From assembly GCF_019977295.1 (NCBI RefSeq), contig NZ_AP024651.1, positions 3,224,001-3,288,000 on the forward strand: a stretch of DNA of 64,000 nucleotides, written 5' to 3'. The stretch comes from Arthrobacter sp. StoSoilB20 (GTDB lineage: Bacteria > Actinomycetota > Actinomycetes > Actinomycetales > Micrococcaceae). The notes under the pieces are model-generated. The model did no database searches. It worked only from the letters and a program-made list of their open reading frames with translations, and had not been told where the DNA came from. Shown piece by piece: positions 34,205 through 41,330 of this stretch. Both the position numbers and the translations under genes were made by a program. The first letter of the stretch is position 1, and every line of letters starts with the position of its first letter.

Positions 34205-35107
34205 TCAGATGAGCCGGTACCCCCGAACCGACTGAACCCCATTCCTGAAGAACGTGCGGCTATACCAGCCGATATCGAAACCATAGGTCGCGCCAATAGT
34301 GAAACTCGACGCCACCTCGTCCCGGTTCTCGAAAGTAACGCCGTGCGATACTCCAAGCGTCCCGCAGTTGGACGTCTTTACCAGGACGGAGGCAGTCGAG
34401 GCTCCCCCTCTGGTCCCGCCCGAACTCGTTGCCGGCTCTGCGGCCACAACCTCGCACTCCAATGTCTGGACATCCTTCGAGTCCAACCAAGGACCAAGAA
34501 GAATGAAGATCAGGAGTGCTGGCATGAGAATGGCGAGCCCAAGCCCAACCCGACCCATCAATGACGGCTTCCTGCGCGGCCGAGGCGTCATTGGACGCGG
34601 AGCCTGTGCAGGGGCCAGCCCGGGTCCGCGGAGACGGGAATTCAGCCTAAGAGCGGCCGCCTCCTGCTTTTGAAGCAAGTACGCGGACCGGCACTCGGTG
34701 GTGGTCCAACCCGCTCGCCGGTAAGCAGCCCACTGCCGACGGGCGGGCCTCCCCACGAAAAACGCAATCAAGGCAACCACGAAGGCAATGATCTGGCTAA
34801 GGCTTCCGAACATGAGGCCGAACATGCCAATGTTGGCCACCATCTCCGCATCCGTGTGTAGTTTGTAGCCGGTGCTGTCCAGGTACCCGAAGAACATTCC
34901 CATGGCACTGCCTGGGATGCATATGCGCAGGGAATACCGCCACAAATATGACCAGAACCACCAATGCGCTGGAGGCAATGTAGTCACCGCTGGCAGGGCC
35001 GTGCCTATCGCGGAGCTCCCACGGAAGGCCCAGCCAGCTACTTCATCTGTGCCCGAAGAGTGCTGGCGGCGGCCAGCCGTGGATCGGGGATTCCTGTCGC
35101 GGCTCAT
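34205..35107 (-). CDS. Hypothetical membrane protein, probable original downstream neighbour of ychF
   Basis: A 300-residue protein that I do not recognise. Three hydrophobic regions are visible (about 49-76, 88-118 and 190-212), with a basic cytoplasmic stretch between the second and third and a C-terminal extracytoplasmic domain of about 85 residues containing two Cys (LECEV, SNCGT). ATG 35107 is four bases after the TAA that closes the ancestral ychF end at 35112-35114, with AAGG overlapping that stop. It therefore lies just outside the integrated element and was probably cotranscribed with ychF before insertion. Confidence 0.65.
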   Translation of the reverse strand: MSRDRNPRSTAGRRQHSSGTDEVAGWAFRGSSAIGTALPAVTTLPPAHWWFWSYLWRYSLRICIPGSAMGMFFGYLDSTGYKLHTDAEMVANIGMFGLMFGSLSQIIAFVVALIAFFVGRPARRQWAAYRRAGWTTTECRSAYLLQKQEAAALRLNSRLRGPGLAPAQAPRPMTPRPRRKPSLMGRVGLGLAILMPALLIFILLGPWLDSKDVQTLECEVVAAEPATSSGGTRGGASTASVLVKTSNCGTLGVSHGVTFENRDEVASSFTIGATYGFDIGWYSRTFFRNGVQSVRGYRLI

Positions 35108-35115
35108 GACCTTAG

Positions 35116-35130
35116 ACGTTGAAGCGGAAC
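35116..35130. repeat. Attachment site, left copy, holding the ancestral ychF end
   Basis: Identical over 15 bp to 45454-45468. On the minus strand it reads FRFNV followed by TAA (35112-35114), the ychF C-terminus without the rest of the gene. This is the displaced chromosomal 3' end. Confidence 0.88.
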
Positions 35131-35224
35131 GTACCTTATATATTGGTCCGCCGTTGAGGGGAGTTGGGAACCGCGGATTCTAGGGCTTCGTGTAGTTGGC
35201 TCCGACTGCACGGAATCGTCCTTT

Positions 35225-35253
35225 TGCGGACCTCTTGCGGACTTTCTGCGGAC
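35225..35253 (+). repeat. Three phased TGCGGAC repeats, probable integrase arm sites (left)
   Basis: TGCGGAC starts at 35225, 35236 and 35247, exactly 11 bp apart, each preceded by T-rich bases. The same heptamer at the same spacing and orientation occurs at the right end of the element. Confidence 0.7.
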
Positions 35254-35264
35254 TGCCGCAACCA

Positions 35265-35642
35265 TCAAAGCAAGAATTCGGGCACCTCCCCCTGAGTGCA
35301 CTCACCTTTGCACACACAACCCTTGTGAATAGGCCCCACGTTTACTTTGGATTCACGGTGAAGCTTCGGGGGCGGCCCGCTCTGTAATTCCGTCCGGTCG
35401 ATCAGCCTTATGTCTAACCCCAACGCCAGGGCGAGTAGTTCGGCCCGCTCGTACGGTACGCGGCGAGTGCCCCCCTCGTACTGCGTCAGCGTCGAGTGAT
35501 CAACACCAATCATTGCCCCCAATTCATTGAGGCTCAGTTTCAAGTACTTGCGTTGGCGTCTGATGATATACCCGATACGGGCGTCTAGGAGAGTCACGGG
35601 AACTAGTATGCCCGGATACGCCGAAGGGTCCGCGCCTACCAC
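35265..35642 (-). CDS. XRE-family HTH protein with a cysteine-rich tail
   Basis: A 125-residue protein. The Cro/C1-type HTH spans about 22-80 (LNELGAMIGVDHSTLTQYEGG). The last 30 residues contain a Cys cluster (GCVCKGEC) and may bind a metal. GTG 35642 is chosen because AAGGG lies upstream; GTG 35597 would give a shorter protein without ribosome binding site. It sits at the left end of the element next to the probable arm sites and reads outward. A second, larger XRE regulator lies at the other end; this one may control left-arm cargo. Confidence 0.7.
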   Translation of the reverse strand: MVGADPSAYPGILVPVTLLDARIGYIIRRQRKYLKLSLNELGAMIGVDHSTLTQYEGGTRRVPYERAELLALALGLDIRLIDRTELQSGPPPKLHRESKVNVGPIHKGCVCKGECTQGEVPEFLL

Positions 35643-35745
35643 GGCAACGGACCCTTCAAAGCGTTTTCATCAAACCACCACGTCTGATCTGCAATAACAT
35701 TAACACATCTGCACACTCGCGCAAGTCGATCTGCAAAAATGTGCA

Positions 35746-35880
35746 TCATTCCCTGCGCGGTAGGTACTCCGGATCCGGCTCCATGTCCTCAAACGGGCTG
35801 CGCACAACCACGGCTCCGCGGTCCTCCGCGTTGAGTTCATCCATCATTTTCTGGAAACTATCCCGATCAAACTTCGCCAT
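35746..35880 (-). CDS. Small hypothetical protein
   Basis: A 44-residue acidic protein starting MAKFDRDSFQKMMDEL and ending at TGA (35746). No family was recognised. The ribosome binding site is weak. It lies divergent from the membrane protein at 35945; a longer frame would run into that gene's start. Coding is likely but not certain. Confidence 0.45.
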   Translation of the reverse strand: MAKFDRDSFQKMMDELNAEDRGAVVVRSPFEDMEPDPEYLPRRE

Positions 35881-35944
35881 GGCTGGGACGATACATGTGG
35901 GGTACGACAGCCACCTTTCCCCTGGTCCGTTAAAGTGATGCCTT

Positions 35945-36520
35945 ATGTGGACAGACGTTATACAAGTCGAGCTTGTAGGAAAACCTTGGTGGGACGATCC
36001 GCTGCCCATCGCAGCCATAGTCATCTCAGTAGCGACGTTTGCTTATACGTGGTGGTCACGGCGCAGAGATAGGGCGAACTTGAAAGTGAAGGCCACGTCA
36101 TTCGTAACAACAAGTGGCCGTCAACAGTGGAACATTGGCATCCGTGCCACAAACAGGGGCCTCACCGGTTCCGCAGTCGTTGATGGAGTCCATTTCAGGA
36201 TCGCTCGAAAGGTGTTCGTCCATACGGAAGAGAGCTTCAAACCCACTGTCACGCTTCCGGCGACGATGGCCCCTGACGCCAGTATCACCTACGTCGTCAG
36301 CTCTCAAGGTCTAGCGGAGAAGTTGATTGAGCATGGCCGCAAACCCAAGCATGCCGTTCCTGTGGTAACCACGGGCCGGAAGAACTACCGCGGCAAATGG
36401 GACAAGGCCGGCATGCAAGTACTCAACGGGGACTACGACGCGCTCAAGGCCGAACACGACAAAAGGAACCCAAAGCCAGCGAGCCTGCGGGCGCGTATCC
36501 GGAATCGGTTGCCCTTTTAA
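35945..36520 (+). CDS. Hypothetical single-span membrane protein
   Basis: A 191-residue protein with one transmembrane helix (about 21-39, LPIAAIVISVATFAYTWW) followed by basic residues, so the rest (about 45-191) should face the cytoplasm. The soluble part is beta-rich up to residue 120 and ends in a basic tail. No known family was recognised. It is transcribed alone in the left arm of the element with its own strong terminator, the pattern of a cargo or moron gene. An effect on the host, such as exclusion of other phages, is only a guess. Confidence 0.65.
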   Translation: MWTDVIQVELVGKPWWDDPLPIAAIVISVATFAYTWWSRRRDRANLKVKATSFVTTSGRQQWNIGIRATNRGLTGSAVVDGVHFRIARKVFVHTEESFKPTVTLPATMAPDASITYVVSSQGLAEKLIEHGRKPKHAVPVVTTGRKNYRGKWDKAGMQVLNGDYDALKAEHDKRNPKPASLRARIRNRLPF

Positions 36521-36521
36521 G

Positions 36522-36566
36522 AGCAAGAAGCCCCCGCCTTGTAGCTGTAGGCGGGGGCTTCTTGCT
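36522..36566. terminator. Strong terminator after the membrane protein gene
   Basis: Perfect 18-bp arms (AGCAAGAAGCCCCCGCCT and complement) around a nine-base loop. It separates two convergent genes inside the element. Confidence 0.88.
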
Positions 36567-36576
36567 GTCTGGACGA

Positions 36577-36741
36577 CTAGGACTGTGCTCGTTCCACTGT
36601 GGCTACGCGCTCGGTCCTGATGGAGAAAACGCGCTTCCTTTCTTCATCAGCGAAGTGAAAGTACCCATCCTGGATACCGTAGGTCTCTGCTTCTACGGTT
36701 TGCTCTTCGTCGAAGCCTTTGTTGATCGTGAATTTCTGCAT
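36577..36741 (-). CDS. Small hypothetical protein (54 aa)
   Basis: A 54-residue protein (starting MQKFTINKGFDEEQTVEAET) rich in Glu, Lys and Arg. GGAAAGGAC lies six bases before ATG 36741, a good ribosome binding site, and the frame is closed by TAG just before the 36522-36566 terminator. No family was recognised. The composition suggests a small beta-sheet protein; function unknown. Confidence 0.65.
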   Translation of the reverse strand: MQKFTINKGFDEEQTVEAETYGIQDGYFHFADEERKRVFSIRTERVATVERAQS

Positions 36742-36861
36742 GGACGGGTCCTTTCCCCAAGATTTACAGATGCCATTGCACTCTAGCTGATCCGCCTTGG
36801 CCCGTAGCAGCCTTAACTCAGCTACGGACCAAGAGGGCTTTCCCCCAGCGGTCAGGGAGGA

Positions 36862-37128
36862 TTAGCCCTCGGAGTCTGCTACAAATTCAGCGAGGCTGTC
36901 ATCTGAGAGATTAGGTTCATGACCGTCTAAGGGGTCACCGACGATTCCGATGGGGATACCGGGACCAACCATGAGACGGACCCGCTTTGGCTCGGTCCCT
37001 GCAAGGTTGAGAGTCAGCCAGGAGTAGGCGACGCTGTTCTGCATCGCCTTGAGTCCGTCAGCTAGCTCGTCTATCTTCACGTTGTCCGGAATCGCGATGT
37101 TCTGGCCCTGGTAAATGATGTACGCCAT
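36862..37128 (-). CDS. Hypothetical protein
   Basis: An 88-residue acidic protein starting MAYIIYQGQNIAIPDNVKID, with Gly/Pro-rich middle (VGPGIPIGIVG) and an acidic tail. AGAAGGATC precedes ATG 37128 at workable spacing. It lies 120 bases upstream of the 54-residue gene on the same strand, and an imperfect hairpin (about 36794-36832) separates them. I recognise no family. Confidence 0.6.
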   Translation of the reverse strand: MAYIIYQGQNIAIPDNVKIDELADGLKAMQNSVAYSWLTLNLAGTEPKRVRLMVGPGIPIGIVGDPLDGHEPNLSDDSLAEFVADSEG

Positions 37129-37183
37129 GTCTTTTTGATCCTTCTGGTTTTAATTGGTGGCTGTTCCGGTTAATATTCGGAAC

Positions 37184-37639
37184 ATGAGGAAAACTTGGGG
37201 GCTCATCCTGCTCGTGTCGCTTGCCCTGACAGGATGTTCAACTGCCGGAAATGAAGCAGCACCCGCCGTCTCTACGCCGGCAATGCCCGAACCTGCACCG
37301 ACAGTCAGCCCAACACCAACTGCCACTGCGGCGCCCTTCCTTGCCGCGCCAGTGCCGACTACGGCGCTCCCGCCCGCCTTTACGGACGAGAGCACCAAAG
37401 CCAAATACCTCAACGGCGTGAAAAACTCACTCAATGCTTGGCGCGACGGTGTACGCCCCTCAGACGAAACACTGCTTGTAGGTGCAGCTCAGGCGTGCAG
37501 CCTGTTCGCGCAAGGAATGACCTACACCGAGATAGGCGCGCTGGCCGGTGAAAACGACATTCAGCGAACTAACGGTGTCGCCGTAGCCGTATATGCCAGC
37601 CGGAACTTCTGCACCGAATACAACACCGACAACCTTTAG
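37184..37639 (+). CDS. Small secreted lipoprotein, DUF732-like
   Basis: A 151-residue protein. The signal peptide (MRKTWGLILLVSLALTGC) ends in a clear lipobox at C18. A Pro/Thr/Ala linker (about 20-65) leads to a compact helical C-terminal domain with two Cys (about 107 and 143) and the YLNGVKNSL...GMTYTEIG pattern of DUF732. ATG 37184 is chosen because the signal peptide begins there. As a surface lipoprotein on a phage-like element it could block superinfection, but nothing in the sequence proves that. It overlaps the convergent tail-like gene by four bases. Confidence 0.72.
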   Translation: MRKTWGLILLVSLALTGCSTAGNEAAPAVSTPAMPEPAPTVSPTPTATAAPFLAAPVPTTALPPAFTDESTKAKYLNGVKNSLNAWRDGVRPSDETLLVGAAQACSLFAQGMTYTEIGALAGENDIQRTNGVAVAVYASRNFCTEYNTDNL

Positions 37640-38412
37640 TTGATCTTGCGCAGGTTTCCCGCGCTGTCCATGTAGACATTCGGGGTGACGCCCGTGACCG
37701 TGCCGGGACTCGTGACCTTCAATGCGCCTTGAACCTCCACGGCCCCTATGAGGTCGATGGCTGCGGCTTGCAGTCCAGCTTTGCCACTCCTGGTGAAGAC
37801 GAACGAGTTACCCGCGGGACCAGTGAGCTGTGGTCCTGATGCTGTACCTGACAGGTAACCGCCTTCACTGAATTGCACACTGCCACCGAACAATCCGGGA
37901 TCGATTGTCATTCCCCCTGCATTTACCTTGCCGGTTGTCACGTTCAGATCGTTCTTGAGCGTGGTCACACCCTCCACAGACAGCGTGCTGGTCGTCTTCA
38001 TCGGCCCATTTACGCTGAAGTCACCCGCCACGGTTGTGTCACCCGCAACCGTCGTTATGCCGTTGAGGTCCGTCGGGCCGTTCTGAGTAAACGTGCCTGT
38101 CGAAGTCATGTTGCCGGCAACAGTCGTCGGCCCGTTGATGTCAGTAGGGCCATTCAGATTCACCTCGCCCGTGGCCGTGAACGTGCCCGACATGTCAATA
38201 ACGCCGTCCGCATTCAGCGTCCCAGAGATAGTAGCCGAGCCAGTAACACTTAGCCCACCATTCTCAATCGTGATCGAACCACCGTCATATATTGACAGGC
38301 CTTTACCCCGGCCAATAGCCATGTTGTTCTGAGGGGTCGCATACTGCAACGCGCGAATCGCGCGCCAAATGTCGCCAAGGTTGCCCTGGCTGAGGTCGTT
38401 GATCTGACCCAT
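37636..38412 (-). CDS. Phage minor-tail / tail-fibre-like repeat protein
   Basis: A 258-residue protein. The N-terminus (MGQINDLSQGNLGDIWRAI) matches the start of minor tail or receptor-binding proteins of Arthrobacter phages as I know them. Residues 45-185 are short repeats with Asn-Gly-Pro and Thr-Val-Ala-Gly turns (NGPTDINGPTTVAG, NGPTDLNGITTVAG), a pattern of beta-helical fibres. GGAG lies ten bases before ATG 38412, after a terminator that ends the early operon. It is the only virion-type protein in the element. It could alter host recognition of a helper phage or be a relic. Confidence 0.7.
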   Translation of the reverse strand: MGQINDLSQGNLGDIWRAIRALQYATPQNNMAIGRGKGLSIYDGGSITIENGGLSVTGSATISGTLNADGVIDMSGTFTATGEVNLNGPTDINGPTTVAGNMTSTGTFTQNGPTDLNGITTVAGDTTVAGDFSVNGPMKTTSTLSVEGVTTLKNDLNVTTGKVNAGGMTIDPGLFGGSVQFSEGGYLSGTASGPQLTGPAGNSFVFTRSGKAGLQAAAIDLIGAVEVQGALKVTSPGTVTGVTPNVYMDSAGNLRKIN

Positions 38413-38443
38413 TTAAGATGTCTCCAATTCTGATTTTGGGTGT

Positions 38444-38467
38444 TAAAAAGCCCGCCACGTGCGGGCT
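38444..38467 (-). terminator. Rho-independent terminator upstream of the tail-like gene
   Basis: 7-bp arms (AGCCCGC and complement) with a five-base loop, followed by TTTTT on the minus strand. It ends the leftward early operon. Confidence 0.8.
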
Positions 38468-38497
38468 CCGTTGGGTGATGCTTGTTCAGATATGCAG

Positions 38498-38532
38498 AAC
38501 CGGCCTCAAACCAGACAGCCAAGAGGCCGGTT
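38498..38532 (-). terminator. Second hairpin at the end of the early operon
   Basis: 10-bp arms (AACCGGCCTC and complement) around a 15-base loop. It is 100 bases after the stop of the last operon gene. Confidence 0.6.
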
Positions 38533-38631
38533 CATTTGGGAAAAAAACCCCGGAGAGAGACCGTGCCTACACCCAGAGGGGCAGAAGAGACGGGCTTGGG
38601 GGGTCCCCGGGGTGGGGTTCAATTGGTCAGG

Positions 38632-39390
38632 CTAGGGTTTGAATGTTCCGTAACCTTCTGCCGGCAGCAGGCTGGTGTGTTTGCTTTCCCAGAGTGCTTC
38701 GAGTGCTGCCTGTTCGTTGTTGATCATGGCTTGGAAGCGTTCGCTGACATGTGCGGGGCTGTCTGCAAGGGTGAGGGCTATGCCGCTGCGGACTGCTTCC
38801 CAGATGGTGGGTTTGCGTCGCAGGTCTTCCCACTGTTGCGCGTTGGGGTTCATGAATGTGAAGGGCTTGCCTCGTTCAACTCCGTAGGAGTTCTCGCCTA
38901 GCGCGGTCCACAGGTCACCCCATGCCTTGATGATGTTCTCAAGGGCCATGAGTTCTTGGATGACGTTGGTTGCTGCCATTGCGGTGCCGCGGTCGGCGGT
39001 GCGCACGTCGATGATTGCGGGGTGTTCTGCGCCCTTGATGTGTTCGGCGTGCTTGGTGAGGCTCTTTGCCGTCTTGTTGAACGCTTCCTGTAGCTGCCGC
39101 AGCAAGGTGTCTGTGTGGGCTTCGAGGTCGGAGGCTTGGCGTTGCCGTTCTCGCTGGTAGTGCCCTTGGTCGAGGTGCCCTAGTGACTGGATGTAGAGCT
39201 GGGATGCGAGGGCGATGGCCTTTGGATCCTGGTAGGGGTCCTCGTACTCGCTGGCAAGAAGAATCTCAATGAGGTCTTCCATCGTTGCCTGGGATTTGGG
39301 GAATGGTCGGATGGGGGTCAGCTCTGGCGGTGTGATGCCGGCTGCCCGTAGGGATGCGATGACGACGTTTGTGAGGTTCGGGTTAAGCAA
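38632..39390 (-). CDS. Hypothetical protein of the element's early operon
   Basis: A 252-residue soluble protein, mostly helical by appearance, with a probable coiled coil around 75-115 (QRERQRQASDLEAHTDTLL) and several Trp residues in the C-terminal half. No family was recognised. It is the last gene of the leftward operon, nine bases after the 68-residue gene. In satellites this position often holds genes that act on the helper phage; here that is only positional reasoning. Confidence 0.65.
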   Translation of the reverse strand: MLNPNLTNVVIASLRAAGITPPELTPIRPFPKSQATMEDLIEILLASEYEDPYQDPKAIALASQLYIQSLGHLDQGHYQRERQRQASDLEAHTDTLLRQLQEAFNKTAKSLTKHAEHIKGAEHPAIIDVRTADRGTAMAATNVIQELMALENIIKAWGDLWTALGENSYGVERGKPFTFMNPNAQQWEDLRRKPTIWEAVRSGIALTLADSPAHVSERFQAMINNEQAALEALWESKHTSLLPAEGYGTFKP

Positions 39391-39399
39391 TGTGTGTCC

Positions 39400-39606
39400 T
39401 TAGTTGTTTTCGAGGGTGTCTGCGATGTCGTTGGCGAGGCGAATGGCGTCTGTCGCGGTGATGCAGAACTTGAGGTGTTTGCCGTTGAAGATCGCTACGC
39501 CTGGGACTTGCTGCCCGTCTGGTGCGGTGAGCTTTGCAGGCCGCACGGCCATGCGTTTGCCGTCCTGGGTGTTGCGGTCAAAGAAATCGGGCTGGCTGGT
39601 AAACAT
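39400..39606 (-). CDS. Small hypothetical protein
   Basis: A 68-residue protein (starting MFTSQPDFFDRNTQDG). Its second half resembles small phage proteins that end in a helix after a short beta sheet (VAIFNGKHLKFCITATDAIRLANDIAD). ATG overlaps the previous stop by one base (TGATG), so translation is coupled. Function unknown. Confidence 0.6.
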   Translation of the reverse strand: MFTSQPDFFDRNTQDGKRMAVRPAKLTAPDGQQVPGVAIFNGKHLKFCITATDAIRLANDIADTLENN

Positions 39607-40028
39607 CAGTTAGTGGCTTTCTGCTTAGTTGCGAGTATCTGCAAAATGATCCTGTTGGGGTCTGCGACAGGGATCTTCCCCTTGTCCCGACCGCTGAACT
39701 TGGCAAGAAAAGGGCCAATCAGTTCGGGAGCTAGTCCGAGAGGGTTTGCGTCGTGGTACTGATCCCAGGTTGCATAGCGTTGAAGCTTTTCGAGTTCGTT
39801 GGCGATCATGTTGACGGCGCCTGCGCAGTCGCGTTCGGCCATGTGGCATCCGTAGGTTCTGCCTTGGCGGCTGATCTCCCACCAGATGCGGGCGAATTCG
39901 TTGATGCCATCTACCTCGTAGGTGATCTGCTTGTGTTCGTTGGTGGTCCGGAATGGGCATTCGTAGCAGGGTTCGGCGGCGGGCGGCTTATCGGGGGTGC
40001 TTGGGTCAACGTGGGTTCGCCTTGTCAT
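39606..40028 (-). CDS. CxxCPFR / CH / CAG cysteine-motif protein, DUF6283-like (short paralogue)
   Basis: A 140-residue protein with the ordered motif C21-x2-C24-PFR, C61-H62, C68-AG. This spacing suggests a zinc or Fe-S site. I associate the motif with the DUF6283-type proteins of Actinobacteria and their phages, but that name is from memory. The C-terminal half matches its neighbour in outline (NPLGLAPELIGPFL). Its start overlaps the stop of the longer paralogue by four bases. The pair arose by duplication or is a functional heterodimer; function unknown. Confidence 0.65.
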   Translation of the reverse strand: MTRRTHVDPSTPDKPPAAEPCYECPFRTTNEHKQITYEVDGINEFARIWWEISRQGRTYGCHMAERDCAGAVNMIANELEKLQRYATWDQYHDANPLGLAPELIGPFLAKFSGRDKGKIPVADPNRIILQILATKQKATN

Positions 40029-40966
40029 TTCCTTCTCCGATGGGCCGCCACGATTTCCGTGAGGGGCAGTAGCTCGGTGAGTGGGAAGTCGATTTGTGCC
40101 ACGTCGCCTGACTGCTGGGAAGTGACTGTTTCTCGTTGCTTCGATGCTGCGAGGAATTGTTGGCCTGCCGTTGTGTTGATCTGGAAGCGTACATAGGCGC
40201 CGGCTGTCTCCATTGCCGTTTTGTAGTGCACCTGGAATTCCTGTGGGTCGGGTTCCAGGAGGAACGGCAGCCGCTCGGGGAATCTCGCGTCTATGACTTC
40301 ACGGAAGTTCTGGCATGAACTGATTGTCTGAATACCGGCGTTACTCATCGCTGCCAGGAGTGGACGTATCCGAGTGTCCACGGTGGTATCTGTGCCATCT
40401 GCCAGCCGTAGTGAACTAGCCCGGTGCATAGCCTCGTATGTTGGCGGTTCACCCATGACATTGAACATGCGTTCCACGCCTGCGATGCCGAACACCCAGT
40501 AGGGCGAGGTCACGTCAACGTCTGTTGCTGGGTCTCGGATGAGGTCAGCATCGAAGCTTTCGGGGGTGATGAACTCCGGCCCGGTTTCGCCCTTGATTCG
40601 GCTGCTCAGCGTTTTTAGGGCTGTCTGGGAGAGGCCGGTAGGGCGTGCCTGGATGTACTCAGCATGGCTGCTGTAGGTGGATGCTACTTCCAGCTCCCGT
40701 GCGATAGCTAGGGTCGAGCCTGCGCATTCTGGACGTGCCCCTGTTTCGATGGGTGTCACGTATCCCATGGCTTTCGTGCTTTCGTCATGGAGGTGAATGT
40801 CCGGGGCGAAGACGTGGCAGGCGAAAAATCCGCCGTTCGCGATGCCGCGCCAGTCAGCTATGAACTGGTCGTCATAGTTGCCGCTTGTGTGTTCCCTGCC
40901 GGCGTTACTCTGCCGGAATGGGCACTCCTGGCACGGGTTGCCGGCTGCGGGGGTGCATTCAGTCAT
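40025..40966 (-). CDS. CxxCPFR / CH / CAG cysteine-motif protein with C-terminal extension (long paralogue)
   Basis: A 313-residue protein. The N-terminal third repeats the motif of its neighbour: C12-x2-C15-PFR, C50-H51, C81-AG, with a longer insert before the last Cys. The C-terminal half (about 195-280; IRPLLAAMSNAGIQTISSC then AYVRFQI) resembles small phage domains that bind substrate through a TYW3-like fold, although the usual His after the Cys is absent. It lies in the middle of the early operon, coupled on both sides by ATGA overlaps. No function can be assigned. Confidence 0.65.
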   Translation of the reverse strand: MTECTPAAGNPCQECPFRQSNAGREHTSGNYDDQFIADWRGIANGGFFACHVFAPDIHLHDESTKAMGYVTPIETGARPECAGSTLAIARELEVASTYSSHAEYIQARPTGLSQTALKTLSSRIKGETGPEFITPESFDADLIRDPATDVDVTSPYWVFGIAGVERMFNVMGEPPTYEAMHRASSLRLADGTDTTVDTRIRPLLAAMSNAGIQTISSCQNFREVIDARFPERLPFLLEPDPQEFQVHYKTAMETAGAYVRFQINTTAGQQFLAASKQRETVTSQQSGDVAQIDFPLTELLPLTEIVAAHRRRK

Positions 40967-41136
40967 GCTTGCCTCTCTCGCTGCTGGTACATGGACAGTT
41001 GGGCTTCGGCGGCTTGTGCACGGCGCATCCAGTGGGTTGCTTCCTGCTGGGCGTGCTCGAACTTAAGCCGGTAAGTGGTCGCCATCGCCGGCCAGTCGTA
41101 TTGGGAAATTTGTTTGTGGCTGTAGTCGTAGGGCAT
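40963..41136 (-). CDS. Small helical hypothetical protein (57 aa)
   Basis: A 57-residue protein beginning MPYDYSHKQISQYDWPAM. The rest is one long amphipathic helix (about 20-57) rich in Ala, Gln and Arg, probably a coiled coil. GGAAG lies about eight bases before ATG 41136; the stop overlaps the next start (ATGA). The gene fills the gap between two others exactly, supporting coding. Confidence 0.68.
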   Translation of the reverse strand: MPYDYSHKQISQYDWPAMATTYRLKFEHAQQEATHWMRRAQAAEAQLSMYQQRERQA

Positions 41137-41138
41137 GG

Positions 41139-41330
41139 TCAGTTCTTCCTTTTGCGTTCTTTTTCGACTGCATTGACGGCGGCGTTTCCCGTGGGATCGC
41201 GATGAAGCGCGGTTCTGCCGTAGTGGCGTTCCGGTGTTCGCTTGGCGGCTTGAATCTGCTGATGGTAGATGAGCGCCATTTCCCGCCAGTACCGGATTTC
41301 GGATTCGTATGAAGCTGAGGATCTAGTCAC
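41139..41330 (-). CDS. Small hypothetical protein (63 aa)
   Basis: A 63-residue basic protein (starting MTRSSASYESEIRYWREMAL) with an N-terminal helix and a Lys/Arg-rich end. GTG 41330 overlaps the RepA-like stop by four bases, and the next start lies two bases after its stop. Its position beside the ATPase gene could make it a replication accessory factor, but no family was recognised. Confidence 0.6.
   Translation of the reverse strand: MTRSSASYESEIRYWREMALIYHQQIQAAKRTPERHYGRTALHRDPTGNAAVNAVEKERKRKN

Noticed and set aside
35116..35130. A tRNA gene as integration target
   Set aside because: No cloverleaf was found at either repeat. The repeat matches the ychF coding end exactly, including the reading frame.
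38250..38522. A 90-codon minus-strand frame between the tail-like gene and the operon end
   Set aside because: It spans two terminator hairpins and overlaps the tail-like gene start in another frame.
38540..38631. A GC-rich run (GGGGGTCCCCGGGG type) that might be a phage cos or pac site
   Set aside because: It is only compositionally striking. No terminase gene or second copy supports a packaging site.
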